DNA from: an uncultured Oscillospiraceae bacterium | GTDB taxonomy: Bacteria > Bacillota > Clostridia > Oscillospirales > Oscillospiraceae | Length of the DNA: 64,000 nucleotides | NCBI GenBank assembly: GCA_910589155.1 | Contig: CAJURY010000009.1 | Span: 14,482 to 78,481 of the forward strand | Reading direction: 5' to 3' | Shown here: piece by piece, positions 43,655 through 51,981 of the stretch | How the letters are laid out: the number at the start of each line of letters is the position of its first letter | Numbering within the stretch: position 1 is the first letter of the stretch | Made by a program: the position numbers and the translations under genes | The notes under the pieces: generated by a model | Told to the model about the DNA's origin: nothing | Databases searched by the model: none | What the model saw: the letters and a program-made list of their open reading frames with translations, nothing else

Positions 43655-45490
43655 ATGACCAGCATTTTGGAACGAATTTTGCCGACGGTGCAAAAGCCTG
43701 CCCGCTATGTAGGCGGCGAATACAACCAAATTGTAAAAAACAAACAGGATATAGAGGTTCGCGTGGCGTTCTGCTTTCCCGATACTTACGAAATCGGCAT
43801 GTCCAATTTGGGAATGCGGATTTTGTACGGCGTGATGAACCAGATGGACAAGGTTTGGTGCGAACGGGTCTTTGCCCCCTGGGGAGATATGGAGGACGCG
43901 ATGCGTAAGCATGGCCTGCCTTTGTGGGCGCTGGAAAGCCACGACCCATTGGCGGAGTTTGACCTCATCGCCTTTACCATCGGCTATGAAATGAGCTATT
44001 CCAACCTCCTCAATATGCTGCGCCTGGGTAAAATCCCCCTCCATGCCAAAGACCGGCATGGGCTGCATGGTTTGGTATTTGCCGGGGGCGTATGCGCCTA
44101 TAACCCGGAGCCGCTGGCGGATTTCGTGGACTTTTTCTCTCTGGGCGAGGGGGAAGAAATTACAGTGGAAATTCTGGAGCTGTACCGCAAGGCAAAGGCG
44201 GAAAGCTGGAGCAAGCAGGCGTTTTTGCAGGAGGTTTCCAAAATTCCCGGCATTTATGTGCCGTCTTTTTACGAAGATACCTACAACCCGGACAGAACGC
44301 TTCACGCCCTCACGCCCCTTTCCGGCGTCCCTGTGAAGATTACCAAGCGCATTGTGGAAAATCTGGACAGCGCCTATTTTCCGGTGGATACCATTGTGCC
44401 TTCTACGGAAATTGTACATGACCGGTGCAATTTGGAGCTGTTCCGAGGCTGTATCCGGGGGTGCCGCTTCTGTCAGGCGGGCTTTTCCTGCCGCCCGGTG
44501 CGAAAAAAAAGCCACGAGGCGCTGCAACATCAGGCAAAGGAAGCCTTGGCGCTTTCCGGCTGTCATGAATTGACCTTGGCCAGTCTTTCCACGTCGGATT
44601 ACCGCCAGCTTCCAGAGCTTACCGATGATCTGATTCCCTACTGCGAGGAAAAGAAAATCAATCTTTCCGTACCTTCTCTGCGGGCGGATAATTTTTCCAG
44701 AGAACTGATGCGGAAGCTGCAAACCGTGCGCAAAAGCGGCCTGACCTTCGCCCCGGAGGCGGGTACCCAGCGACTGCGGGACGTGATTAACAAAAATCTC
44801 ACGGAAGAAGAAATCCTCACCACCTGCGCCAACGCTTTTTCCGGGGGCTGGAACAACGTCAAGCTGTATTTCATGCTGGGACTACCCACGGAAACCGACG
44901 AGGACGTAAAAGGCATTGCGGAACTTGTGTACAAGGTGCTGCAAACCTGGCGGGAAACCGCAGGCGACAAAAAACGAGGCCTGCGCATTCATGTGGCCAC
45001 GGCGTTTTTTGTACCCAAGCCCCACACGCCTTTCCAGTGGGAAAAACAGATTACCCCGGAGGAATATACCCGCCGCCAGCGGCTTTTGAAAGAATGCATT
45101 TTGTCAAAAGCCGTGGAATACAACTGGCATGCCCCTGACCTCAGCTATCTGGAAGCGGTTTTAGCCAGAGGCGACCGTCGTTTGGGAAAGGTCATTGAGG
45201 AAGCGGTAAATCGCGGTGCAAAACTGGACGGCTGGGACGAGTATTTTTCCTACCAGACATGGCTGGACGCTTTTAAAGCGTGCGGCGTTGATCCTGATTT
45301 TTATACCACCCGTGGCTTTGCAATGGACGAACTGCTTCCCTGGGAGCACATCGACGTTGGCGTGAGTAAGCGGTTTTTGCAAAAGGAGCGGGAGCGCGCC
45401 TATGTTGGGCTGGTTACCCCGGACTGCCGCCATGCCTGCGTCGGCTGCGGCGCGAATTGTCTGCTCAAGGAGGGGAATTGCGATGCGTAG
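43655..45490 (+). CDS. TIGR03960 family radical SAM protein
   Basis: 611-aa protein with a B12-binding-like N-terminal domain and a radical SAM core. The 4Fe-4S motif is C-x3-C-x2-C in RGCIRGCRFCQAGF, and a GEGEE segment precedes it. It is paired with DUF2344 as in many Firmicutes, where the two usually lie before rng/rplU; those are absent here. A tRNA or rRNA modification role has been suggested for the family; the substrate is unproven. Confidence 0.9.
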   Translation: MTSILERILPTVQKPARYVGGEYNQIVKNKQDIEVRVAFCFPDTYEIGMSNLGMRILYGVMNQMDKVWCERVFAPWGDMEDAMRKHGLPLWALESHDPLAEFDLIAFTIGYEMSYSNLLNMLRLGKIPLHAKDRHGLHGLVFAGGVCAYNPEPLADFVDFFSLGEGEEITVEILELYRKAKAESWSKQAFLQEVSKIPGIYVPSFYEDTYNPDRTLHALTPLSGVPVKITKRIVENLDSAYFPVDTIVPSTEIVHDRCNLELFRGCIRGCRFCQAGFSCRPVRKKSHEALQHQAKEALALSGCHELTLASLSTSDYRQLPELTDDLIPYCEEKKINLSVPSLRADNFSRELMRKLQTVRKSGLTFAPEAGTQRLRDVINKNLTEEEILTTCANAFSGGWNNVKLYFMLGLPTETDEDVKGIAELVYKVLQTWRETAGDKKRGLRIHVATAFFVPKPHTPFQWEKQITPEEYTRRQRLLKECILSKAVEYNWHAPDLSYLEAVLARGDRRLGKVIEEAVNRGAKLDGWDEYFSYQTWLDAFKACGVDPDFYTTRGFAMDELLPWEHIDVGVSKRFLQKERERAYVGLVTPDCRHACVGCGANCLLKEGNCDA

Positions 45491-46139
45491 AGTATTGTTT
45501 TCCAAAACCGGCGACGCCATTTGGATTTCTCATTTGGATCTCATGCGGGTGTTTCAAAGAAGCTTCCGCCGGGCAGGACTGATGCTGAAGCACTCGCAGG
45601 GCTTTTCTCCCAGAGCCATTGTGTCCATTGCCCTCCCGCTTTCCGTGGGGGTAGACAGCCGGTGCGAAATTTTGGATTTTGAACTGGTGGGGGAAGCGGT
45701 TTCTGATGAGGAAATTAAAATCCGGCTAAATCAGGCGCTCCCTCTGGGCGTGCGGGTGGAAGAAGTTTATGATTCTTCACGCAAACAAAAGGAATTGACT
45801 CATTTGCAGGCGCGCCTTGCCCTGGAGTACGACAAGGGTGTGCCCGAAGGCGCGCAGACGGCCATTGCGGCGTTGTTCCAGCGGGAAAGCCTGATGGTAG
45901 AAAAGAAAAGCAAAAAGGGTGTTACTTCTGTAGATATTTTGCCTATGGTGCAAAAGCTGGAGGTAAGCAGTCAGCCGGACGGTCTCGTTTTGAACGCTGT
46001 GATATGCGCGCAGAATCCTGCTTTAAATCCCAGCTTGCTGGCGGAGGCGATTGCCGTCTATTTGCCGGAGTTTATCCCGGATTTTGTAAAGATCAGTCGG
46101 CTGGAGGTTCTGGACGGGCAAGGGGAAGCCTTTCGGTAA
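45483..46139 (+). CDS. TIGR03936/DUF2344 family protein
   Basis: 218-aa partner of the radical SAM protein. The N-terminus MRRVLFSKTGDAIWISHLD and the SQGFSPRAIVSIALPLSVG block match DUF2344. ATG at 45483 lies inside the end of the upstream gene with AGGAGGGG before it. Function unknown; likely acts together with the radical SAM enzyme. Confidence 0.9.
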   Translation: MRRVLFSKTGDAIWISHLDLMRVFQRSFRRAGLMLKHSQGFSPRAIVSIALPLSVGVDSRCEILDFELVGEAVSDEEIKIRLNQALPLGVRVEEVYDSSRKQKELTHLQARLALEYDKGVPEGAQTAIAALFQRESLMVEKKSKKGVTSVDILPMVQKLEVSSQPDGLVLNAVICAQNPALNPSLLAEAIAVYLPEFIPDFVKISRLEVLDGQGEAFR

Positions 46140-46332
46140 AGATTGGATGTTCATTTTCATGTTACCTAATGTTTGCTTTTTATTCATACCCCGTTCAAAA
46201 GTAAAATTTATAGTATGGATGTAAGGTTGATACGGAAGCCGTGAACCGGATCTTCCTTACAGGCCGCATTTCTCGTTTGTCCTTCATTTGGACTACTTCC
46301 TACCTCTCTCTTTTATTCATTTACGCTCAAAA

Positions 46333-46603
46333 GGAAAACGCCCCGCATATAGCGGGGCGTTTTCCTCAGTGTGTCAAAAAAGCCTCGCAGAGTTCGCGCC
46401 CGCAGGCGCGAATAAAGTCAAAATTATTTTCCGCCGCGGCGTGTACGTGGCGGAAAATACTTCTCAGGCTGCAAGTGTGGAATTTGTCCGCTTTTGGCGG
46501 ACAAATTATGCGCGCAGCAGACTGCAAACCTATTGTCGGAAAACCCCGCAGGGGTTTTTCGACAGTCTCAGGAAAGCGCCCCGCATATAGCGGGGCGTTT
46601 TCC
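46333..46603. repeat. Composite hairpin repeat element
   Basis: Two near-identical 33-base hairpins, GGAAAACGCCCCGC-ATATA-GCGGGGCGTTTTCC at 46333-46365 and a one-base variant at 46571-46603, bracket four more hairpins: TTCGCGCC/GGCGCGAA near 46399, TTTTCCGCC/GGCGGAAAA near 46427, AATTTGTCCG/CGGACAAATT at 46481-46507 and TGTCGGAAAACCCC/GGGGTTTTTCGACA near 46532. A decayed third copy of the end unit, again preceded by CAGTCTCAGGAAA, lies at 46752-46787. Open frames here have no support as genes. Confidence 0.75.
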
Positions 46604-46820
46604 TTGGTTTGTTTAAAAAGTTTATTTATCATAACGAGACGCCGCCGATGTGGGTAATGAATTGAAAATGGAGAAAGCGATTAAATTTTTGATTGCCACA
46701 CCAGTCTGCGGACTGGTCCGCAATGACATAATTGGTGTTTTTTTACAGTCTCAGGAAAACGCACTGCTATATGCGGGATGCTTTCTTAATTGTAAGGGTT
46801 GCACATCGCGTCCTAAAACA

Positions 46821-46853
46821 AAAATCCCGGTTACCGTTGGTAACCGGGATAAA
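46821..46853 (-). terminator. Terminator after secG
   Basis: ATCCCGGTTACC/GGTAACCGGGAT stem; on the minus strand TTTTTGTTTT follows. Confidence 0.88.
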
Positions 46854-46863
46854 ACGTATCTGC

Positions 46864-47100
46864 TTACAGCACGGACAATGCCAGAGTCAGCACAACAAAG
46901 ACGAGACCAACCCACTTGGTGGAAGAGGCCAGAACAGCGTCTAAGTTGTTCTTCTTGGAATTTGCCAGATAAGAATTGCTGTTGCCAGACAGCGCGCCGG
47001 ACAAGCCGGCTTCCTTGCCGGACTGCATGGTGATAACCGCAACCAAAACAATGCTGCAAATCATCTGCAAAGCAATGATAACCCACTTTAATACTTCCAT
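46864..47100 (-). CDS. secG: Preprotein translocase subunit SecG
   Basis: 78-aa membrane protein with two helices separated by the GLSGALSG-type loop (QSGKEAGLSGALSGNSN), the SecG signature. ATG at 47100 follows GGAGGTAAAT; a longer reading to 47142 lacks a site. It has its own promoter downstream of prfB; the usual partners rnr and smpB are not here. Confidence 0.94.
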   Translation of the reverse strand: MEVLKWVIIALQMICSIVLVAVITMQSGKEAGLSGALSGNSNSYLANSKKNNLDAVLASSTKWVGLVFVVLTLALSVL

Positions 47101-47191
47101 ATTTACCTCCTTCCGCCACAGGCGGCAACCGTTTCGCGGCAACGGCGCGCCGAAATATCACCCAAAGGGACGTTCCTTTAATAGCTGATTT

Positions 47192-47220
47192 ATTGTAGCA
47201 TAGAATTTGCCAAAAGGCAA
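47192..47220 (-). promoter_or_regulatory. Promoter of secG
   Basis: TTGCCT and TACAAT on the minus strand with a 17-base spacer. Confidence 0.75.
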
Positions 47221-47261
47221 GGACAATTTAAAAAAACCGGCAATTTTTTTCCACAGACGGC

Positions 47262-48386
47262 CTATTTGGTAACCCAGGAGCCGGTGGCGGCGCAGTTGAG
47301 ATAGCTGTTGATGAAGGGATCCAAGTTGCCGTCCATGACGCCGTTTACATTGGAGGTTTCGCAGCCAGTGCGTGTGTCTTTCACCAAGGTATAGGGCATA
47401 AACACATAATTTCGGATCTGGCTGCCCCATTCAATTTTCTGCTGCACGCCCTTGATGTCTGAAATTTTCTCCAAATGCTCCCGCTCTTTGATTTCCACCA
47501 GCTTGGAGCGCAGCATCCGCATACAGGTTTCCTTGTTTTGAAACTGGGAGCGCTCTGTCTGGCAGGCTACTACAATGCCCGTGGGCTTGTGAATGAGACG
47601 AACGGCGGAGGAGGTCTTGTTGATGTGCTGGCCGCCCGCGCCGGAGGAGCGGTAGACCTGCATTTCCAAGTCTTCCGGACGAATTTCCACGTCATTGGAA
47701 TCGTCGGTGATCTCCGGAATCACTTCCACAGCGGCAAAGGAGGTCTGGCGCCTTGCGTTGGCGTCAAAGGGGGATACCCGCACCAGGCGATGCACGCCGT
47801 TTTCGCCCTTCAAAAAGCCGTAGGCGTTTTCTCCTTCAATCATAATATCGGCGGATTTCAGGCCGGCTTCGTCGCCTTCCAGATAGTCGAGAATTTTATA
47901 GATATAGCCGTGCCGTTCCGCCCAACGGGTATACATCCGGTACAGCATCTGGCACCAGTCCTGGGCTTCCGTGCCGCCTGCGCCGGCATGAAAGGACATC
48001 AGCGCGTTGTTTCCATCGTATTCGCCGGTAAGCAGGGTTTCCAGCCGGGATTCTTCCATTGTCTCTGTGAGCGCGGTGAAGCCGCTTTCCAGCTCCGACA
48101 GCATAGAATCATCGTCTTCTTCGATGGCCATTTCGCAGATTGTGAGCAAATCCTCCCAGGTGGAAAGCATTTTGCTGTATTTTTCGCACTTAGCTTCCAG
48201 GGTTTTTGCTTTTACCACAATTTTTTGGGACTTTTCGGGATCATCCCAAAAACCGGGGGCTTCCTGCATGGCCTGAAAACGCTCCAGTTCATTTTTTGCG
48301 CCTTCCAGATTCAAAGAGATCGCCAACTCGTCCAGCTTGGGCTTGAGATCCGTTAGTTTGAGGCGGTATTCTTCAAATTGTATCAT
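47262..48386 (-). CDS. prfB: Peptide chain release factor 2, no frameshift
   Basis: 374-aa RF2 that reads UGA/UAA. The stop-recognition tripeptide SPF (RVSPFDANARR) and the catalytic GGQ (SGAGGQHINKT) are present. The frame is continuous from the start, so the +1 programmed frameshift near codon 25 used by most bacteria is absent. A CTTTGA hexamer remains at 48316-48311, now read as TCT TTG AAT, and looks like the fused remnant of that site. The ribosome site is weak (GGAATGAAAG). Confidence 0.96.
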   Translation of the reverse strand: MIQFEEYRLKLTDLKPKLDELAISLNLEGAKNELERFQAMQEAPGFWDDPEKSQKIVVKAKTLEAKCEKYSKMLSTWEDLLTICEMAIEEDDDSMLSELESGFTALTETMEESRLETLLTGEYDGNNALMSFHAGAGGTEAQDWCQMLYRMYTRWAERHGYIYKILDYLEGDEAGLKSADIMIEGENAYGFLKGENGVHRLVRVSPFDANARRQTSFAAVEVIPEITDDSNDVEIRPEDLEMQVYRSSGAGGQHINKTSSAVRLIHKPTGIVVACQTERSQFQNKETCMRMLRSKLVEIKEREHLEKISDIKGVQQKIEWGSQIRNYVFMPYTLVKDTRTGCETSNVNGVMDGNLDPFINSYLNCAATGSWVTK

Positions 48387-48419
48387 CTTTCATTCCACTT
48401 TCTGCAAGTATTTGTTTGT

Positions 48420-48448
48420 ATTATAACCAAATTTTTCTTATCTGTAAA
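48420..48448 (-). promoter_or_regulatory. Promoter of prfB
   Basis: TTTACA and TATAAT on the minus strand with 17-base spacer. Confidence 0.85.
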
Positions 48449-48458
48449 GAGGGGAAAA

Positions 48459-48496
48459 TAAAAACAAAGGAAGCTGGGCAGGCGCCCGCTTCCTTT
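48459..48496 (-). terminator. Terminator of small minus-strand transcript
   Basis: AAAGGAAGC pairs with GCTTCCTTT around a 13-base loop; on the minus strand GTTTTTATTTT follows. It ends whatever is transcribed from 48500-48610. Confidence 0.75.
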
Positions 48497-48575
48497 ATCT
48501 TTGACTGACTGTGTAAGTTTCATCTGCGAAAATGAAGTCGTCAATGTCCTCGTTTTCGATACATGGTTTTAACAA
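48495..48575 (-). CDS. Candidate 26-aa peptide gene
   Basis: A TTG start at 48575 lies 7 bases after GGAGG (48587-48583). The frame reads MLKPCIENEDIDDFIFADET and six further residues (YTVSQR), and ends at the terminator described above. A TAGAAT -10 candidate lies at about 48609-48604, with a poor -35. It is acidic, has one cysteine and matches no family I know. It diverges from the cobalamin riboswitch. Confidence 0.4.
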   Translation of the reverse strand: MLKPCIENEDIDDFIFADETYTVSQR

Positions 48576-48669
48576 AAGCGCCGCCTCCTTCAAATTTGTC
48601 AACACATCATTCTATGTGGAAAACCGGAAAAAATGCATAGAAAATTTTTTAAATACCAGCAAAAACTGG

Positions 48670-48698
48670 TTGCAATCAGAAAATTGATGTGCTATACT
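48670..48698 (+). promoter_or_regulatory. Promoter of cobalamin riboswitch operon
   Basis: TTGCAA and TATACT with a 17-base spacer, 21 bases before the aptamer. Confidence 0.8.
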
Positions 48699-48719
48699 AT
48701 CCCGGAACAATCAAATAGG

Positions 48720-48850
48720 AAGGTACGGTTTGAAAAGCTTTCTTGCTGAGTAGATGAAAAAGGGAATCCGGTTCAAATCCGGGACAACCGCCATTACTGT
48801 ATTTGCCGCGCTATGGGTTTTAAGCGGCATAAGTCAGGAACCTGCCGTAT
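48720..48850 (+). promoter_or_regulatory. Cobalamin (B12) riboswitch aptamer
   Basis: The class hallmarks are present in order: outer P1 arms GGTACGG and CCGTA; AAGGGAATCCGGT-CAAATCCGGGACAACCGCC; CATTACTGTA; and a B12 box AAGTCAGGAACCTGCC (48831-48846). Length and order match adenosylcobalamin aptamers. It precedes six genes in the same direction. Confidence 0.93.
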
Positions 48851-48973
48851 TTTCGTTTGGTTCAACATGATTGGGCGAGATGAGTGCAACCGATTCGTAA
48901 GCGCCGCTTGGCGGGAATCTGGATCGCACTATTTTGTATTTCCAGCGCCGTTGCCGCGTGTTGAATCTGTTGC

Positions 48974-49010
48974 GCTCTTTTCTGCGTTTGATGCGGAAAG
49001 GAGCCTTTTT
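48974..49010 (+). terminator. Distal expression-platform terminator
   Basis: GCTCTTTTCTGCGT pairs with ATGCGGAAAGGAGC (14 pairs including three wobbles) around TTG, followed by CTTTTTATTT. It lies 25 bases before the first gene. A further long-range pair, TTCAACATG (48861) with CGTGTTGAA (48957), bridges aptamer and terminator. Confidence 0.75.
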
Positions 49011-49034
49011 ATTTGTGAAAGGGGGGACATTAAA

Positions 49035-49277
49035 ATGACAAATGAGGAACAGCAGTCTTGGGCGGTAAGGCAGTTGCAGGAGAAGCAGGCGGAAATGGGG
49101 CGGCTTCCGCTCAAAAGTGATTTTGATGTCGTCACCTTGTCCAGAATCAAAGCGTTTTTGGGACCCTGGCCGCGTGCTTTGGAAAAGGCGGAATTGAAAG
49201 AGAAAAAGGAAGCTGAAAAATCCAAAACATCTCACAAGAGAAAATCTCGAAAAAGGAGCGGTCAGAATGAAATTTAA
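49035..49277 (+). CDS. 80-aa homing-endonuclease-repeat-like protein
   Basis: Short basic protein. The segment GRLPLKSDFDVVTLSRIKAFLGPWPRALEKAEL resembles the DNA-binding helical repeat often attached to HNH/homing endonucleases, with a Lys-rich C-terminal tail. No nuclease motif is present. AAGGGGGGACATTAAA precedes the ATG. It is the first gene behind the riboswitch terminator and overlaps the next gene by 11 bases, so it may serve as a leader or a small regulator. Role unknown. Confidence 0.65.
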   Translation: MTNEEQQSWAVRQLQEKQAEMGRLPLKSDFDVVTLSRIKAFLGPWPRALEKAELKEKKEAEKSKTSHKRKSRKRSGQNEI

Positions 49278-51981
49278 AGCAACCCGTTTTGCAGCGCTTT
49301 TTTTGGCGCTGGTTATGGTGTTTACCTGCATGCCAATGTCTATTTTTGCGGCAGACACAGACGAATTCCGTGTTGTTGTTTCCGTGGAAGGGCAGACGCT
49401 GGGGCAGGGGATGTATGTAGAGCCAAAGTCCTATACATTAAATGAGATAAATGCGCTGCTGTCTACTGAGGGTTACGGTCCTTATACGGAGGATGAGCTC
49501 ACGGCTGGTATGGCGACGCTGGCTATGCTGATTGACCACAATTTGGAATACTACATTACTGGTAGTTGGGAAAGCAACGCTTATCTTTCCAGTATTACCG
49601 GCATTGATAAGGGCTACACCAAAATTCCTGCGATTATTACCGAAAACGGCGGACCCAGCGACGCGGAAAACGACGGCAACAACGATGACGCCCTGGGCGA
49701 AATGGATTACTCCGCCATGTCCGGCTGGATGATTACCGTGAACGACTTGCTGATTCCTGTGGGCTGCGCACAGTTTGGCCTGAAGGATTTTGACGGCACA
49801 GACGGTTATCAAAGCTATGGCAATACTTACGTTGTTCGCTGGCATTTCACCCTTTGGGGGTATGGCGCGGATCTGGGTGTAAATTCCAGCTGGGGTTCTC
49901 CCGCTTTCTTTACCCGCGCCAACAAGGATAAGCTGTACACAGCTTACGCCGACAGCACTGACGCAACGGCGAAAGCGGCTGTTCTTCCTGTACTGGAAAA
50001 CCTTACCGCGACCCAGGCGGAGGTTGACGCCGCGGAAAAGGCATTGACAGAAACAGCGCAGACGCCTGCTCAGCCCAAGGACATTAAGGCAACCTTGAAT
50101 GCAACCATGGCGCAGCTCGCCGCTTCCATTCCGGAACCTAGCTTCGGTACCACCGCCGGCGAATGGACGGTACTTGCCCTGGCCAGAGGCGGTTATTTTG
50201 AGACAGATTCCGACTACTTTGCTTCGTACTATGATCGCATCGTTACAGAGGTGCAAAAATTGGCGGCGGAAGTGAATCAGGACGGCGCGCTGCATTCCCG
50301 CAAGTACACAGAAAATTCTCGGCTCATTATGGCGCTTTCCGCCATTGGCAAGGATCCGACAAATGTGGGCGGCGTCGATATTGTGAAGCCTTTGAATGAC
50401 TACGCAAAGACCGTCTGGCAGGGGATCAACGGTCCGGTTTTCGCGCTCATTGCTCTGGATTCTCGCAATTATCAGGTAGAAGATACAACGATCCGCCAGC
50501 AGTATATTGATAATATTTTGGGTAAGCAGCTCGCTGACGGCGGTTGGGCCATCAGTGGCTCTTCGGCCGACCCGGACATGACGGCGATGACGCTGCAGGC
50601 GCTGGTGAAGTACCGGGATCAGGCGGCTGTCGCAGCGGCGGCTGAAAAAGCCTTTGACCGGCTTTCTGCTATGCAAAAGGATAACGGCGGCTATGCTTCC
50701 TGGGGCAGTGTGAACGTTGAAAGTATTGCCCAGGTTATTGTTGCCTGCACTGCATGGGGCATCAACCCCGATACCGATTCCCGCTTTGTGAAAAATGGAA
50801 ATTCCGCACTGGACGCACTGCTTTCTTTCTACATTGAAAGTGAAGCGAAGTTCCGTCATGTGATGGATGGCACAGCCAATGCCATGGCAACCGATCAGGC
50901 CTGCTATGCAATGGTCGCTTATGACCGCTTGATTAATCAGCAAAATGCCCTGTACGACATGACGGACGTGAAGGTACAGCAGCCGGAAGTTCCGGCAACC
51001 AAAGAGATTGCTGCAACCTTGTCTTTGCCCGAAAAGATTGAAAATACTGCCGGCACTGTCTTTAACGCGGTGGTTTCTCTGACCAATTGGGACGCAGAAG
51101 CCGGTTACAAACTGGTGGACTGCATTGTTTCCGTACCCGCTGGACTGACTGTGACCGGCGTGACAGCAGGCAGTCGCATTGGCGGCGGCCAGGTGAGCTA
51201 TCATTTGGAGGAGGAAACCGGCAAGCTGCGCATTGTGTACTTTGACGCACAGGCAGGTAATGCAGTTACCGTCAGCGGTACGGATTTCCCGGCAGAACTG
51301 TTTACCATCGGTTTTGCGCTGAAGGAAACTATCAATCCTTCTGCTACGAGTCAGCTGTCTATTGGCGTTACTGGTATGTCTTTGAAGAAGAATTCTCAGT
51401 CTGAGGACGAAGCAGCTATGACGATTGTGGACATCGCCAAGGCAAGCGGTGCGGTGCAGGTAGTCAAGGGTGTCAGCTTCACTGCTATGACGCTGTACAC
51501 CGGCGACGGCGTTGACCTCATTCCCGATGGTCGGACGGCCGTTGCCATTGCCGTTACTGGTGTGGCCGAAGGTGCAAAAATCACCTTCCAGAGTGGCAAT
51601 ACCAGCATTGCCCTGCGCTATAGTCCCTCTATTTCCCAGAAAACCGGCGTGTCTACTTATGTATGTATGACAGATGCCGCAGAGCTGGCAGCTTTCAGCA
51701 ATGCTGCTAACTACACGGTGGAAGGCGGCGCTGCGCAGACTATCACATTTGGTGATTCCAATGGCGACGGTCTTGTAAATGCGCAAGATGCGTTGGCTGC
51801 TGTGGATTTGTGGCTGAGAAAGACAGACGCTCCCGATGACAATGGCATTTTGGCTATGAACGTCAATGCGGATGCGAGAATCAATACCTTTGACGCACTG
51901 GGTATTGTGGAGCATTTTGTTGACGGGGATGAATTTGCGGTTGTTACCAAGGCTGCGACGCTGAAAAACATAGTTGACTGA
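49267..51981 (+). CDS. Secreted transcobalamin-like protein with dockerin
   Basis: 904-aa exported protein. Signal peptide 1-29; N-terminal DUF4430-like domain about 34-215 with SGWMITVNDLLIPVG and YVVRWHFTLWGYG; an alpha/alpha-toroid region about 270-560 with prenyltransferase/transcobalamin-type repeats (LADGGWAISGSSADPDMTAM, DNGGYASWGS); a cohesin-like beta domain about 578-722; and a C-terminal type I dockerin with two calcium-binding repeats (GDSNGDGLVNAQDAL at about 829 and NVNADARINTFDAL at about 865). DUF4430 and the toroid are the two halves of transcobalamin and intrinsic factor, here in reversed order. With the B12 riboswitch this points to corrinoid capture outside the cell. No calorimetric-type residue can be named as binding. 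Confidence 0.82.
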   Translation: MKFKATRFAALFLALVMVFTCMPMSIFAADTDEFRVVVSVEGQTLGQGMYVEPKSYTLNEINALLSTEGYGPYTEDELTAGMATLAMLIDHNLEYYITGSWESNAYLSSITGIDKGYTKIPAIITENGGPSDAENDGNNDDALGEMDYSAMSGWMITVNDLLIPVGCAQFGLKDFDGTDGYQSYGNTYVVRWHFTLWGYGADLGVNSSWGSPAFFTRANKDKLYTAYADSTDATAKAAVLPVLENLTATQAEVDAAEKALTETAQTPAQPKDIKATLNATMAQLAASIPEPSFGTTAGEWTVLALARGGYFETDSDYFASYYDRIVTEVQKLAAEVNQDGALHSRKYTENSRLIMALSAIGKDPTNVGGVDIVKPLNDYAKTVWQGINGPVFALIALDSRNYQVEDTTIRQQYIDNILGKQLADGGWAISGSSADPDMTAMTLQALVKYRDQAAVAAAAEKAFDRLSAMQKDNGGYASWGSVNVESIAQVIVACTAWGINPDTDSRFVKNGNSALDALLSFYIESEAKFRHVMDGTANAMATDQACYAMVAYDRLINQQNALYDMTDVKVQQPEVPATKEIAATLSLPEKIENTAGTVFNAVVSLTNWDAEAGYKLVDCIVSVPAGLTVTGVTAGSRIGGGQVSYHLEEETGKLRIVYFDAQAGNAVTVSGTDFPAELFTIGFALKETINPSATSQLSIGVTGMSLKKNSQSEDEAAMTIVDIAKASGAVQVVKGVSFTAMTLYTGDGVDLIPDGRTAVAIAVTGVAEGAKITFQSGNTSIALRYSPSISQKTGVSTYVCMTDAAELAAFSNAANYTVEGGAAQTITFGDSNGDGLVNAQDALAAVDLWLRKTDAPDDNGILAMNVNADARINTFDALGIVEHFVDGDEFAVVTKAATLKNIVD

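Noticed and set aside
46333..46603. Two identical palindromes considered as a CRISPR fragment
   Set aside because: Only two close copies over 200 bases apart, no cas genes and no regular spacers.
46241..46657. 138-codon open frame over the hairpin repeat
   Set aside because: Translates palindromic repeat units in different frames; no ribosome site or recognisable domain.
49438..51915. Minus-strand open frame of over 820 codons
   Set aside because: Fully antisense to the transcobalamin-like protein; the sense strand has signal peptide, repeats and dockerin.
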